Below, in pieces: positions 43,450-54,629 of a DNA stretch of 64,000 bases (position 1 is its first letter; each line of letters starts with the position of its first letter). The position numbers and the translations under genes are program-made. The notes under the pieces were generated by a model that did no database searches, was not told the origin of the DNA, and saw only the letters and a program-made list of their open reading frames with translations. This DNA is from Sepioteuthis lessoniana (taxonomy: Eukaryota; Mollusca; Cephalopoda; Myopsida; Loliginidae), in contig OY757904.1 in NCBI GenBank assembly GCA_963585895.1, positions 157,266,076-157,330,075 on the forward strand, written 5' to 3'.

Positions 43450-43841
43450 TACCTTAGTCCCAAAAGAAATGTTACCTCAGTCTAAAAGAAAATGTTACCT
43501 TAGTCCCAAAGGAAATGTTACCTTAATCTAAAAGAAAATGTTACTTTAGTCCCAAAGGAAATGTTACCTAAGTCTAAAAGGAAATGTTACCTTAGTCCCA
43601 AAGGAAATGTTACCTTAGTCTAAAAGGAAATGTTACCTTAGTCCCAAAGGAAATGTTACCTTAGTCTAAAAGAAAATGTTACTTTAGTCCCAAAGGAAAT
43701 GTTACCTTAGTCTAAAAGGAAATGTTACCTTAGTCTAAAAGAAAATTTTAACTTTAGTCCCAAAGGAAATGTTACCTTAGTCTAAAAGGAAATGTTACCT
43801 TAGTCCCAAAAGAAATGTTACCTCAGTCTAAAAGGAAATGT
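43450..43841. repeat. ~17-unit minisatellite of 23-bp variants
   Basis: Units of 23 bp read ACCTTAGTCCCAAAGGAAAT or ACCTTAGTCTAAAAGGAAAT plus GTT, mostly alternating CCC and CTA types. Sub-variants (AAAAGAAAAT, ACTTTAGT) recur in blocks, and one unit near 43745 has an extra base. No unique spacers. Confidence 0.96.
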
Positions 43842-44044
43842 TTCGTTGAGTATGAAAAGTCTCAGTAGCTTTTTTATAGGACATTAATTTCCTTTTCTAC
43901 TGGATTATAATAACTAAAATTCCTCCGAAGATAGGAAAACTTTTCAATAGTTTATAGCAGCTTACCTTTAACATATATTTTAGGCTACACATACAGTTTA
44001 GCTGGGGTTGGTTGATATATGACGAGTTTTCTTTAAACTGATAT

Positions 44045-44275
44045 ATATACATACAGTTCTATTTGAGCCTAACAGGTAACACCACTCTGCGTCAGAGTAG
44101 ACCTGGGAGTAATGGAAATAAAGAGGGACTCCACGTTTCTCAAAGCTCCAACACAGAAGCCTCACAATCAGATGCAGTTTAGTGTCATAATCTGGACATT
44201 CGTACAGAGTAGAGTCTTGCCCCTCTGCAGAGATGTAGTCGGTGTATTCATTAGCTCCAGCCGACTGGATCGCTA
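44045..44275 (-). mobile_element. Composite retroposon head
   Basis: From CAGTTCTATTTGAGCCTAAC to CCAGCCGACTGGATCGCTAA. The end near 44273 is close to the TSD-defined end of copies 1 and 2. No array lies on the left. Confidence 0.7.
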
Positions 44276-44279
44276 AATG

Positions 44280-45105
44280 AATTATAAAATCAATCTTTAG
44301 TTAATCAAATTAGCAAACAAAAAATCATCTAATTTCTAAGAACATTAAAATGTTTAATTTGAAATTGAACTATTTGCCAAAAACATTCTTTTTAAAACTT
44401 TTTCTTAAATATTTCTTTTTTATATCTTAAAATAAAATTTTAAGAATTATTTCTGTACCCGACGATCGTGTCAATTTCCAAACGCTATAAGCAATTTCTT
44501 TATTATCTAAATCCTCAACAGTTCTTAAAAGTTGATTCAAATCTTTTTTATTACTTAAAAAATATTTTGCTATTTTTTTTTTCATTAAAGAAAAATGTTA
44601 TGCATTATTTTCTTTAAAAAATACAGTAAATTTTCAATTAGATTTAGTAATATTAATTTCAAACAATAATCAAATCAAATTTCAAGTCTCGCATTAAAAA
44701 TTATGACATTTTTAAAAAGATAAAATTAAATTACGAAACTTTAATAAAAATATAAAATAAAATTACAAACTTTTGACAATATTGGGGAATCATCAGAAAC
44801 TGTTTAAAGTGAACCAAAATTCACAGTTGTTGAGAAAAAATAAACATGATTATAAAATAATCAACAACAAAAACAATCACAACACGAACATTAGAAGCAA
44901 CAAGAGTCTTCAAACAAGCAGAAATAATGTTCAACAAATAATGTTCAACTTCTAACGAATTCTTCAACCAACCCCCAACAAAGAAAGAGAGCAAAGTGGA
45001 TAAAATTCGTTTATAGCGTTTCCACATCAGACAAAGATAATTCGCTAAGGATTACCTTAATAGACAATTATAAAGATTTGGTTGATGCGATCCCGGGGGG
45101 TGGGG
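44280..45105. other. Very AT-rich unassigned DNA
   Basis: Poly-A/T-rich. The frame at 44773-44955 is Asn/Lys-rich and looks random. A G-run, CCCGGGGGGTGGGGG, lies near 45091. Confidence 0.5.
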
Positions 45106-45109
45106 GAAG

Positions 45110-45310
45110 GCAATCCTTGTGGTGTAGTGGTTAACGAGCTGGACATCGTAGTAAACGAGTTCAAACTCCACTCGTTCACTTTCAGACGAATACCCTTAGG
45201 AAAGGTATTCACTCTGCTTTGGGTTTGATAGTACCACAACTGTCTTTCTATAAGGATGACTTTGGTTCTAAATAACCCATGAGGGTTGATATACCATAAA
45301 ACAAAGAAAT
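45110..45310 (+). mobile_element. S1 SINE, worn
   Basis: Head ATCCTTGTGGTGTAGTGGTT, box B GAGTTCAAACTCC, tail GGGTTGATATACCATAAAAC. Confidence 0.8.
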
Positions 45311-45483
45311 CAAACAAAAACATCTCCGAGATAGAAGAGCAAAAGTGAAAAGTGAAAAGAATTTTTAATAGAAATAAAGTTTACAATAAATCGATTTTCA
45401 TATTCATGAAATAGACTATTCTACCTATACGAATCCCTCACGGACAGACAACAAACAAATAAACAGAAACGCTGGTTATAATA

Positions 45484-45484
<1 letters not shown>

Positions 45485-45538
<54 letters not shown>

Positions 45539-45563
45539 TAGATAGATAGATAGATAGATAGAT
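45485..45563. repeat. (TA)n(GATA)n microsatellite
   Basis: About 26 TA units then seven GATA units. Confidence 0.95.
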
Positions 45564-45893
45564 CGTAAATATAGAATGCCGAAGGGAGAACAAGAGAAAG
45601 GTGTGAGCTGAGAAAGTATACGAAGTAAAAAGGATGAAAATAGAATGAATATAAGTGAAACAAAAGCGAAGACTAAATAAAACAATAAAACCTTCGATTA
45701 TTATGTCTGGTATATCAAGTAAACTTATTGGCCAATCATTCTTGATCCATCGATTGGCATTCTGCTTTTGACTCTACTGATAAAAGAAAAAAAAAGACTT
45801 ATTCGCTATACTATTTTTGTACAAGCTGCTAAGTGCTTATATATGATTGATCGCATAATGTATGAGGGTGTGCTTGAAAGAAAAATAAACCTC

Positions 45894-46181
<288 letters not shown>

Positions 46182-46239
46182 AACAATAACTTGTATAAAG
46201 GTACAGTATATCCCAAAAATAATCAACATAAATAAGAGA

Positions 46240-46520
46240 TGGTGTAATGGTTAAAGCGATGAACTGCGGAATCGTAGTACGCGAGTTCGTACTCCAGTCG
46301 CGCTATTACGTTCACTTTCGGGCAAATACCCTTGGGAAAGGTATGAACCCCCTTATTCTCCCTCCAGCTATGGGTAAATAGTAGGACGGACTAGGTTCTT
46401 CAGCCTTGGTGAGGCAACTAGTCTAGGAGAAGGAAAACTCTGAATTCAAAACCTGTTTAACTCCGCTTAAAAATTGACCTTGTGTCATATCCTGCCCGAG
46501 CGGAGGGGTTGGTAAATAGT
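46240..46520 (+). mobile_element. Chimeric SINE: S1 head, S2 tail
   Basis: The 5' half is S1: GGTGTAATGGTTAAAGCGAT, box B GAGTTCGTACTCC, TTACGTTCACTTTCGGGCAA. After the shared core CCCTTGGGAAAGGTATGAAC the sequence becomes S2 (CAGCTATGGGTAAATAGTAG to GAGGGGTTGGTAAATA). AACATAAATAAGAGA flanks it perfectly at 46225-46239 and 46521-46535, so it was inserted as one unit. Confidence 0.92.
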
Positions 46521-46529
46521 AACATAAAT

Positions 46530-46710
46530 AAGAGAGAGAAATCGAGAGAGAGAGAGTATTACCCATAAATGAGTGCACTCGACTGTGCTTTTTTTATATA
46601 AAATGTAAATTTTCTTCTAAGCCATGAATGAAGGTACAGTATCGTCCATGAAAAAGCACAGGGCAAACATTTTTGATAAAATGTTGACTTTATCAGAATT
46701 TCGTTATTAC
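46530..46710. other. Unassigned DNA with a short GA run
   Basis: AGAGAGAGAGA near 46542. No other feature. Confidence 0.5.
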
Positions 46711-46714
46711 TATT

Positions 46715-47375
46715 GCCCCCCTCCAAAAAAAGGGATGCCCTGCTTCTGGTGGTGAGAACTCAGTTCTTGGACTCTGGGACTGAGGTGTACCCCTTTACTC
46801 CTATTACCCCCAGGTCCACTCTTATCCAGAGTCATAATCCCTGTGAGGTTCCCATCTATGGGTTAAATAGATGTTTGAAGATTATTAGTATCGGATGGGG
46901 ATGCTTGAAATCAGATACCTATTTCAGAAAGGGTTATTATTAAAGTTTAATTATTATTAATATGAGAAAGAGTTGGAACCATTTAGCTTTATGCAAATCA
47001 TATGTATAAAGCTACTTGAATCTATGATAGTTTACTGAGGATTATTATTATCATTAGTTACTTGAAAATTTCCAATTGCTTGCAAATTATTAGCGTTAGA
47101 TAGAAATACTTGGAATCATATAACCGTATACCAGCAAATGATATGATAAATCACTAGTAGTTACTTTAAAACACAATTGTATATAAATTATTATTAAATT
47201 ATCATTAATTATAAAATTGAGATGGAAATACTTGAAACCATAAAAATGATTACAAATAAATATATATATTCAAATTTTTAAGAAGTGCAAATGAAAAATA
47301 CAAATAAATTTTGGCATTTGATATCCCCGAAAGAATTGATATAGCGAAAAATGAAATAAACGAAACCATTTGTGC
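46715..47375 (+). mobile_element. Composite retroposon, head-array-tail
   Basis: Head to about 46870 (ends ATGGGTTAAATAGATG), about six worn ~62-bp units, and a tail TTTTGGCATTTGATATCC...GAATTGATATAGCGAAAAAT at 47310-47372. It shows the full order of parts in one worn copy. Confidence 0.7.
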
Positions 47376-47379
47376 TAGA

Positions 47380-47720
47380 AGATTATACAATCCAAATAAA
47401 GATATCTTTTGGCATTATCTATTACTAAACACTACAACATTGAAACTTTATTATAAAAATAAGTAATAAATAAATTAATAAAAACATTGCAACATTTCTG
47501 TCACCAATATTAGAATTTTGTAAATATATATAAGGAATGTACTTTTTTTTTTTGCTTCAGATTCATATCTTTTTTCAGATTTTCAATATTGTAGAGTTTG
47601 GTAATAAATATGTAATAATATCCGTTTATCCGTATAAATGGATATTATTAGGTATTATTTTATTATGAAAGTTCCGTCTGAAATGACAAAAATCCTGTTC
47701 TAGAAGAAAACGTTTTAGTT
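47380..47720. other. Unassigned AT-rich DNA
   Basis: Contains a short inverted match near 47615-47650 (TATCCGTTTATCCG, ATGGATATTA). No supported feature. Confidence 0.45.
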
Positions 47721-47724
47721 TTTT

Positions 47725-47985
47725 TTTTAAAATTGGCCTAATGAGGAGATTGTTCGTCAATGGTTGGGGAGACCAGGGTTCAATCCCAGGTCGATTCATA
47801 CTAAAGACTCAAAAATGGTACTTGATGCGGCCTTGCTTAATACTCAGCATTATAAGGTACAGATTAAGAATAACGTGGAACAATCTAGGGAATGGAGTAG
47901 CACCCTCTCCTACACCTCATTGTAGTAGCTATTGAAAATGGAGCCTTTGGATCACCCTCGACTAAGGTAGCCAACTTTACTTTTT
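47725..47985 (+). mobile_element. S3 SINE
   Basis: Box A region TTGGCCTAATGAGG, box B GGGTTCAATCCC, body CCTTGCTTAATACTCAGCAT, tail CAACTTTACTTTTTACTTA. Confidence 0.85.
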
Positions 47986-48283
47986 ACTTATACGTATATT
48001 TAATTCTGGATTCTTGTTTTAAAACAATATACACTCATTCTATTATTAGATAATTTGAATCCGTCGTAAAAGAAATATTTAGGTTGAAATATTTTAGAAC
48101 AAATTGTGCCAGTCTCTTTTAGTACGTCATACTAAAACTCTATGCTCCAACGGATTGCAAGATATGAATAAATGCCATCATCTCCTAATATACGAGTACT
48201 ACAGGATGCACCACTTGGACGCTAACAAAACGGCTGGAGAAGAAGCTAAACGGCAATTACACAAGAATGTTGAGAGCAATATT

Positions 48284-49099
48284 TGGTTTGGTTTGGTTTG
48301 GTTTGGTTTGGTGGGTTTTATGGCATATCAACCGTTGTAGGTTATTTAACGCCAAATCCATTTTTATGTAAATAATCTGTTCTATTTAAAACAATTCAGT
48401 TTAGCATAAGTACACAGTTTAATTGTCAAAAACATTTCAATTTCAAACTATACAAGAAGTTATATGTAACAATTCAGTTAAGTGTAAATACAATTTTAAT
48501 GTCGAAAAACAGTTCTATTTCAAATAATTCAGTTAAGCATAAGCACGCAGTTTAAATGTTAGTAAAGTTGGCGACCATAGTCGAGGGTAACCCGAAGGCT
48601 CCCTTTTCGATAGCTACTACACCAAGGTGTAGGGGAGGGCGCTACTCCTTCCCTGGATTTCCCTTCTTTACCCCTGATCCGTACCTTATAATGCTGAGTG
48701 TTAAGCAAGGAGGCATCAAGTACCATTTTTTGAGTCTTTGGTATGACTCGACCTGGGATTGAACCCAGGTCTCCCGGGCCATTGGCGAACACTCTAACCT
48801 GTCAAAAACATTTCTATTTCAAGCTATTCAGTTGACTAAAACAATTCAGTTTAGCATAAAAATGCTGTTAGTTCTATTTAACCCATAGATAGGGCCCTAT
48901 CAGGTGCTACCACTCCGGGCCAGAGTGGACCTGGGAGCGATGGTAATGAAGGGGTACTCCGCATTCCCCAAAGCTCCTGCATTGCTGGAACCACACCATC
49001 AGATTGTTTAGTGTCATATCCAGGACACTCGTTAGGGGGGGTCTTACCCCTCTGCAGAGGTGCAGTCAGTGTATTCTACAGCCCCAGCCGACTGGGCAA
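48284..49099 (-). mobile_element. Composite retroposon, copy 2, TSD-bounded
   Basis: GAGAGCAATATT flanks the block at 48272-48283 and 49100-49111, and both flanks are LINE-A coding sequence that joins correctly once the block is removed. On the minus strand the inserted unit runs from head (49099-48870), through the ~62-bp array, to the tail with ATGGCATATCAACC (seen on the plus strand) and ends in (CCAAA)n. An S3 SINE lies inside at 48550-48797. This shows that head, array and tail travel as one element. It has no coding capacity. Confidence 0.92.
48550..48797 (-). mobile_element. S3 SINE nested in the composite
   Basis: Third level of nesting: S3 in the composite in LINE-A. Box B (minus strand) GGGTTCAATCCC. 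The plus strand starts at the tail AGTAAAGTTGGCGACCATAG. Confidence 0.9.
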
Positions 49100-49604
49100 G
49101 AGAGCAATATTGAATATGTCCCCGCGGCAACACCCCACAAAGCACCAACTATACGGCCACCTGCCCCCCATCACGAAAACTATCCAAGTTAGACGAAGCA
49201 GACACGCAGGACACTGCTGGAGAAGCAGAGACGAGCTCACAAGTGATGTACTCCTATGGACCCCCACATATGGCCGAGCAAAAGCAGGACGACCAGCACG
49301 AACATACATACAGCAGCTATGTGAGGATACCGGATGTAGTCCTGAAGACCAGCCAGAGGCGATGAACGATAGGGAGAAGCAGAGACGAGCTCATAAGTGA
49401 TGTACTCTTATAGACCTCCACATATGGCCGAGCAAAAGCAGGACGACCACCTAGAACATACATACAGCAGCTATGTGAGGATACGGGATGTAGCCCTGAA
49501 GACCTGCCTGAGGCGATGAACGATAAGGAAAAGTGGCGAGAGAGGGTCAGGGATATCCGTGCTAGTGACACGATATGATGATGATGATGATGATGATGAC
49601 AGGA

Positions 49605-50400
49605 GTAATAGTAAAATAAGTGGTACGAATTAATGAGCAGTTATGAAAGATATGAAAGATTAAAATGCCACCATTAAAAAGCGTGGCTTTCATAGCTTAT
49701 TGATATAGGATTTCTACAGAAGAAGTTCCTTTGAAAATAGTTTATCAAGTTCACACCTCACCTGTACCAACTAATCTTCAGTAATTTAATGGATTATATA
49801 TTTATTCATGGATTTATATCGATATACATTGGTCTATGTTCCTGTCTATTTTTAATGACAAAATTTAATTCTTCCTTCGTAACAACTTTTTACATAAAGA
49901 TGTTTATGTGTGCAATGATGTTAGAGAGTGTCTGTTTTCTTCCAATTGACAATCAATGAATACAGGAAATAAACCCCTACTGCAAAATGACTATCTATTT
50001 TTTTCTTGAGTGATATTCTTCATGTATTTCATTTGAACCAATCAGGGCTCCAAATGACGTCAAACATCATAATAGAAAATCAGTCAATTTGATAGCGAGC
50101 TGCAGTTGGTTCATACAAATTTCTTGGCCCGGTAACCTTCACACGCATGTATACTTGCAGTTAAAAATCGAGCCTGTGAAAAAATGAGCATTTATTGAAA
50201 GCCCAAGAGTATCTCTCTTTTTCTAGTGAATGCTGATTTGTTTAATGCAAGATAGAGGCAGCCTTCTAACCCGCGCTTAGCCACGAAAAGTCTAAGGGTA
50301 AATGCAAGAACAATCACATAAGAGTCGGGGATTTTAAAATGGATCAGTTGGGCAGTCAGTGAGCGACCAAAAAAAGGACAAGTAAGGAGCTTAAGTTTCG
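49605..50400. other. Unassigned region
   Basis: No recognisable repeat or exon. Confidence 0.45.
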
Positions 50401-50414
50401 GAGATTGCGAAACA

Positions 50415-50416
<2 letters not shown>

Positions 50417-50475
<59 letters not shown>
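50417..50475. repeat. (CT)n microsatellite
   Basis: About 27 CT units with a few interruptions. Confidence 0.95.
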
Positions 50476-50476
<1 letters not shown>

Positions 50477-50721
50477 GATTGGGGGAGGGATAAGATTTAT
50501 AGAACATTAAAATGCTCCTTTCATCGACTTAAAAATACCTCTCCCCGTCTGCTTGTTTTAAGGCTGGCCCAAACAAATGTTGAAGCCGTAATAAAGTGAG
50601 TGTTTTTTGTCTTTTGTTTTTGTTTTTTTTTTCTTGGATCACGTGTCTGACTTTTTCCTTTTCAATGAACCTTTCGACATCTCTTCATTTCGTCTTTTTC
50701 TCTAACAGCTAATGGACCCAA

Positions 50722-51084
50722 CTATGCGATTTTCTGAACTAGTCCACTTGCCTTCGGGCAGGCCTGCCTGGCATTCGTGCCGAGTGGTTGGATGTCTTTT
50801 GAACACTTGGTCTCAGGCTTTACCTGTTTTGTAAGGTTGAGTTGACGGCTCGGCGTCTGAGGTGCTTCATTAGAGAAATGTTGGCGGGGCCAAATATTTT
50901 TGGGACCTGCCGTGCATGAGTCTCGACGCATATGCGGTCCCCAATATAAAATGGCCTTTTGCCACATTCTGCCTTCGAGGGAGATCAGATACATCCTGAC
51001 ACTAAAAGGCAATTTTTGGGGTTTCTCTATAGATACTATAGAATTTTTTAAAAGATTTACACACGCAACTAAACCTGCTACCAC
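50722..51084 (-). other. Unassigned 120-codon open frame in a GC-richer block
   Basis: This is the longest frame in the window that is not simple repeat. It includes CVNLLKNSIVSIEKPQKLPF and NLTKQVKPETKCSKDIQPLG. I recognise no family, domain or repeat. The GC rise at 50740-50960 sets it apart from its flanks. Without a homologue or splice evidence it may be chance; coding status is unknown. Confidence 0.2.
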
Positions 51085-51089
51085 TTAAA

Positions 51090-51660
51090 GTTGATTTTTA
51101 AAAACATTTGTATCTCATCAGACGAAATTCTTTTATGCTGTAAGTCGAACATTGTAGTTATTTTCTCTTTATTAGAGAAATGCATGAACAAGCAGGCGGT
51201 TCATAGCTGAAAATGGAATTTCCCGTTTATAGTTTGTCATTGGCTTTTTCCAATAAATTACCCCCTTTCAAATCGGACAATCCTGGCGTAACAGTTGGTT
51301 TGTTTTTTTTCTTTTTTTTTTTTGTTTTTTTTTGTCCTTGTGGAAAACTGAGCATTTCTTCCTGTCCTATTTTGAATTAACCTCAGTTGTTATGAGTGAG
51401 TATTGTTTACTGATGTTATGTCAGTATCAATTTGATCACTGATTAATAAGTATCAATATCAATCTTACAACCAAACTCCACCAAAGAATACACACACACA
51501 CGCACACACGCCCACATATATATGGCGTTTCCGAAAAATCAATATCATTCGTAATCAAATGAATTTACCAATTTTCGTTTAAATGATATCAAATTCTAAC
51601 TGCATATAAAGAAGCAATGCCATTCATTCGAAAAGTAAAGGCGTTTAAATCTTAAACACC
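51090..51660. other. Unassigned AT-rich DNA
   Basis: Poly-T stretches near 51300-51335 and a short CA run near 51490-51510. Confidence 0.5.
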
Positions 51661-51675
51661 TTGAACATCTTTACG

Positions 51676-52420
51676 TCATCATCATCATCATCATCAAGTC
51701 GTGTTGATAGCACGGATCCCTTACTTTCTCTCTCTGTCTCTCTTTCATCCATCGCTCTTGGCGTGTTTTTTCAGATGGTATCCAAAGTCCACACAAAGCT
51801 GATGAAAATAGGACTTTGCTTGTGGGCTATCACCAGTGTGTCCACGTGCGGTAGTCCACAGGAAAACAACATTGCTTATTAGTTCGTTCCTGCTTCTCCA
51901 AAAGTAACAAACGTGTCTTTTTCATTTTTTTTAGATAATTTTAGAGATCGGCACTAAGTAGCCGTACAGCAGCTATTTTGTTGAGTGTTGCTTTTAGAAA
52001 TTCCGGTATTAAAATATTCTTGTGTTGTTCCCATCTAGCTTTTTTTCCAAGCGCTTTCTTAAAGTTCCGAATGTTCAGCCATACTATATTACTGATAATG
52101 TTACAACTTGGAAGAATTTCCGATATTTTTCATCTGGGAGATTAGATTTCCGTGTAGGTGATAATGTGTCGGTAGTGTTTCATGCCTTATCTATGCATAT
52201 ATTGTCATTAGTTTCAATAGATGAGAGAATGCTGCTGAGGTATGTGAAATAGTCTATTAATTTCAGAAGCTTGTATTTTTATGTGGGGATGATTCAATCT
52301 GGTTTAAAACCAAGGTATTCTGTTTTATCTGAGTTCTCGTACAAGCCAATGCTTTTTGCTGCCTGTTCCAGGCTAAATAGCAAATATTCAGCTTGGGAAG
52401 TGCATTTGCAAGAAGTGCAT
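51676..52420 (-). pseudogene. LINE-A, C-terminal half with post-catalytic RT region
   Basis: The plus strand opens with (ATC)n and AAGTCGTGTTGATAGCACGG. Read backward, the gene passes through the RLEKKLDGNNTRIF equivalent (52030-52060), then upstream encodes NSDKTEYLGFKPD and LLKLIDYFTYLSSILSSIET, the segment after the reverse-transcriptase active site. It has many stops. With the 41.7-kb copy it covers most of the C-terminal half of this family. Confidence 0.75.
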
Positions 52421-52424
52421 TTGC

Positions 52425-53249
52425 AAGAAGCACTAAATTATCTTTCTAGTTTCAATTCGTGATAATTTCTGTGGGATATCTTCTGCTTCTTGTCTTTTAC
52501 AGTATGAGGTCATTTTTTATTAGATCTTTTCACATTCCAAGTACATTGTCTAAGCATATTACAAAAACATATGGTACTTGCAGGACTTTAACAAAGAAGT
52601 CGGTGTCACCATCGGTTATGAAAACCAGTGATTTTGTGTTTTTGTAAAGTTTCACGTGGTCTCCCATTGAGAGGAGAAAAATAAAGAATTTCTACTACCC
52701 TCCGTGTTTGAATTAGCAGGCCGCCAAAGATTGACCGTTAAAAGAGAAATAAGGAAAGTAGGTCAACTTCGGCCAGCCGTTGAAGGAAGAAAAAATATGG
52801 ATCAGGCTATCTATACTCTGTAGCCTCACTCGGGGAAAAGAGATAGTAGTCCGAACGGATCGCCTACAGAATGAAAGCCAACAGATGTTTGCACTCTGTG
52901 ACCAGGGAAAAGAAGAGAAAAGGCTAATGATTGGCTAGAATCCTAAAGCTGAAATAGCCTCCTTTCTCGTAAGCGGAAATTAGGAATAAGAAAATCATTT
53001 TTGGAACAGAGGTCGCGGGTGAGGAGGAGTTTTTGAAGATGAGGTCGCCGTGAGAGGACGCGGGATCTGATGCCAAGACACCGGGTGAAGAAAGCGGGAA
53101 GAATCTTGGACAAGAAGGACCTATGCCTTCAAGCCAGAGCATTATGAATATATAAAATTCCGTCAGCCCGTAAAAGATAAAATACTCTCCGAATGAACCC
53201 GTCAAAAGATAAGTAAACATTAAGACTGTTTCTCCCTACACCCAATTAT

Positions 53250-53250
<1 letters not shown>
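52425..53250. other. Unassigned region
   Basis: A 15-bp tandem duplication (AGTGCATTTGCAAGA) lies near 52398-52430. Purine-rich DNA from 52670 to 53210 holds no recognised gene. Confidence 0.4.

Positions 53251-53255
<5 letters not shown>

Positions 53256-53331
<76 letters not shown>
53256..53331. repeat. (CT)n microsatellite
   Basis: About 38 CT units. Confidence 0.95.
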
Positions 53332-53336
<5 letters not shown>

Positions 53337-53339
53337 AAA

Positions 53340-54160
53340 GAAAGACGAAGGACGAAGACGAAAAAAAATGAAGAAAGACATTTATAGTTATGTATTATCC
53401 GCTGATAATATAGCCGACACGTTGAATATGGGTGTCAACGTGTGTATTAAAAAGATTGTTATATTTTAATGTCCCCCACGTGTTGAAGTTTGTTCATTGT
53501 ATCGTCTACTATCAAGTTGTCTGTTTCATGTTTCTTTTTCAGCTTCTTTCGCCTCATGTTATTCTCGCCTAAATTGTCCTATTCTTTCCTTTAAAAATAT
53601 TATACGGGAAACCGGAGTTGTCGACTACTATAATCAATATTATTATATCTAAACCTAGAGGTCCATATCTCCCATTGTTCTAGGGGTAGGAAGAGCTAGT
53701 GGCTTGTTGGGTGTGTGAGTTAGCGTGAAGTTTGGAAGCCCCTTGCCAGCGGCGCTCAGTGTAGCCCTAAATTAACCCCCACATAATATGCCAGTTCCTA
53801 TATGCCCGAGAAAGGACTCTGAACAAGGATTTATTCTACGAGGGATCAAGTGCCAGACCGCCCCGTCTTCACACGTGCGAAAAATAAATTCCCGTCATGG
53901 GATCTTAATAATTTTGGCGTCACAAAAGAATCCTTATAGCACTGACAGTGAATTTCGGAGACAATTTGCTAGAATTATTTGCTTCATTTTCCCCAATGTG
54001 TATTTAATCAACTTGTAGAAATATACAGACAATAGTGTAACATCGAAATTTTTGCCCGTACTCCTTCGATGATTCGACGAATAGTCTAAATGTAAGAAAT
54101 TGTGTATCGATTTCTCCGAAAGTTGTTTTGATTTTTTCTGAAAGTTTCCTTGGCTTCAGA
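53340..54160. other. Unassigned region
   Basis: A GC-richer patch at 53690-53890 has no recognised coding content. Confidence 0.4.
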
Positions 54161-54174
54161 TCAGGTGCAAGTAA

Positions 54175-54293
54175 GAAACGGGGTATTATAAACGTTAGCA
54201 GCTATAGTAAAAAGAATTATGCTAATGTAGTTCTTAGTGAATCCGAGGTCGCCTTTTTTGAGGATGCAGATGATGATGAGGTCTTTCATTAAA

Positions 54294-54300
<7 letters not shown>
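54175..54300 (-). pseudogene. LINE-A reverse-transcriptase fragment
   Basis: Minus-strand reading KKGDLGFTKNYISIILFTIA followed by ANVYNT matches the KKGDLGLAKNYRGITLTSIA block of the 42-kb copy. It is cut at a (TA)n run (54297-54330), as that copy also is. Confidence 0.8.
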
Positions 54301-54331
<31 letters not shown>

Positions 54332-54334
54332 CAG

Positions 54335-54590
54335 AGGCCCTCGAGGATATCCTTGTAGGAAATGGAATTGGAGATGTGAATTCAAATACTTGGCTGGTCT
54401 ATTTATGTTTCACATAGCGCTAACACTTTTTTGTGTAGCCAACTATTTTTCCTCGAGCTCTGAGTAAATATTAGTGACTTTATAACGTTGCTATTGAAAC
54501 CCGTCTAAGAGAAGAAAAACCTGTTAAACTACGCTTAAGAATTGACCTTGTGTCACATCCTGTTGGTGTTGAGGGGTTGGTAAATACAAA
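54335..54590 (+). mobile_element. S2-type SINE, divergent
   Basis: Head GGATATCCTTGTAGGAAATG, box-B-like GTGAATTCAAATACTTGG, tail AAACCTGTTAAACTACGCTT to GAGGGGTTGGTAAATA. Confidence 0.65.
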
Positions 54591-54629
54591 AATATATAGA
54601 GACTAGTTTTCACGAGATTTCTTTTTCAT

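Larger units (their letters stand above)
48188..49601 (+). pseudogene. LINE-A split by a composite element
   Basis: 48188-48283 encodes LEKKLNGNYTRMLRAI-like sequence. The gene continues at 49112 with MSPRQHPTKHQLYGHLPPIT and KTIQVRRSRHAGHCWRSRDE. The terminal region from GAGAAGCAGAGACGAGCTCA (49218) to the GATGAACGATAGGGAG point is repeated from 49375, a ~157-bp tandem duplication inside the coding part. It ends with RERVRDIRAS and (ATG)n at 49575-49600. Confidence 0.85.

Noticed and set aside
44773..44955. Asn/Lys-rich small protein
   Set aside because: Composition follows the local A-richness and there is no motif.
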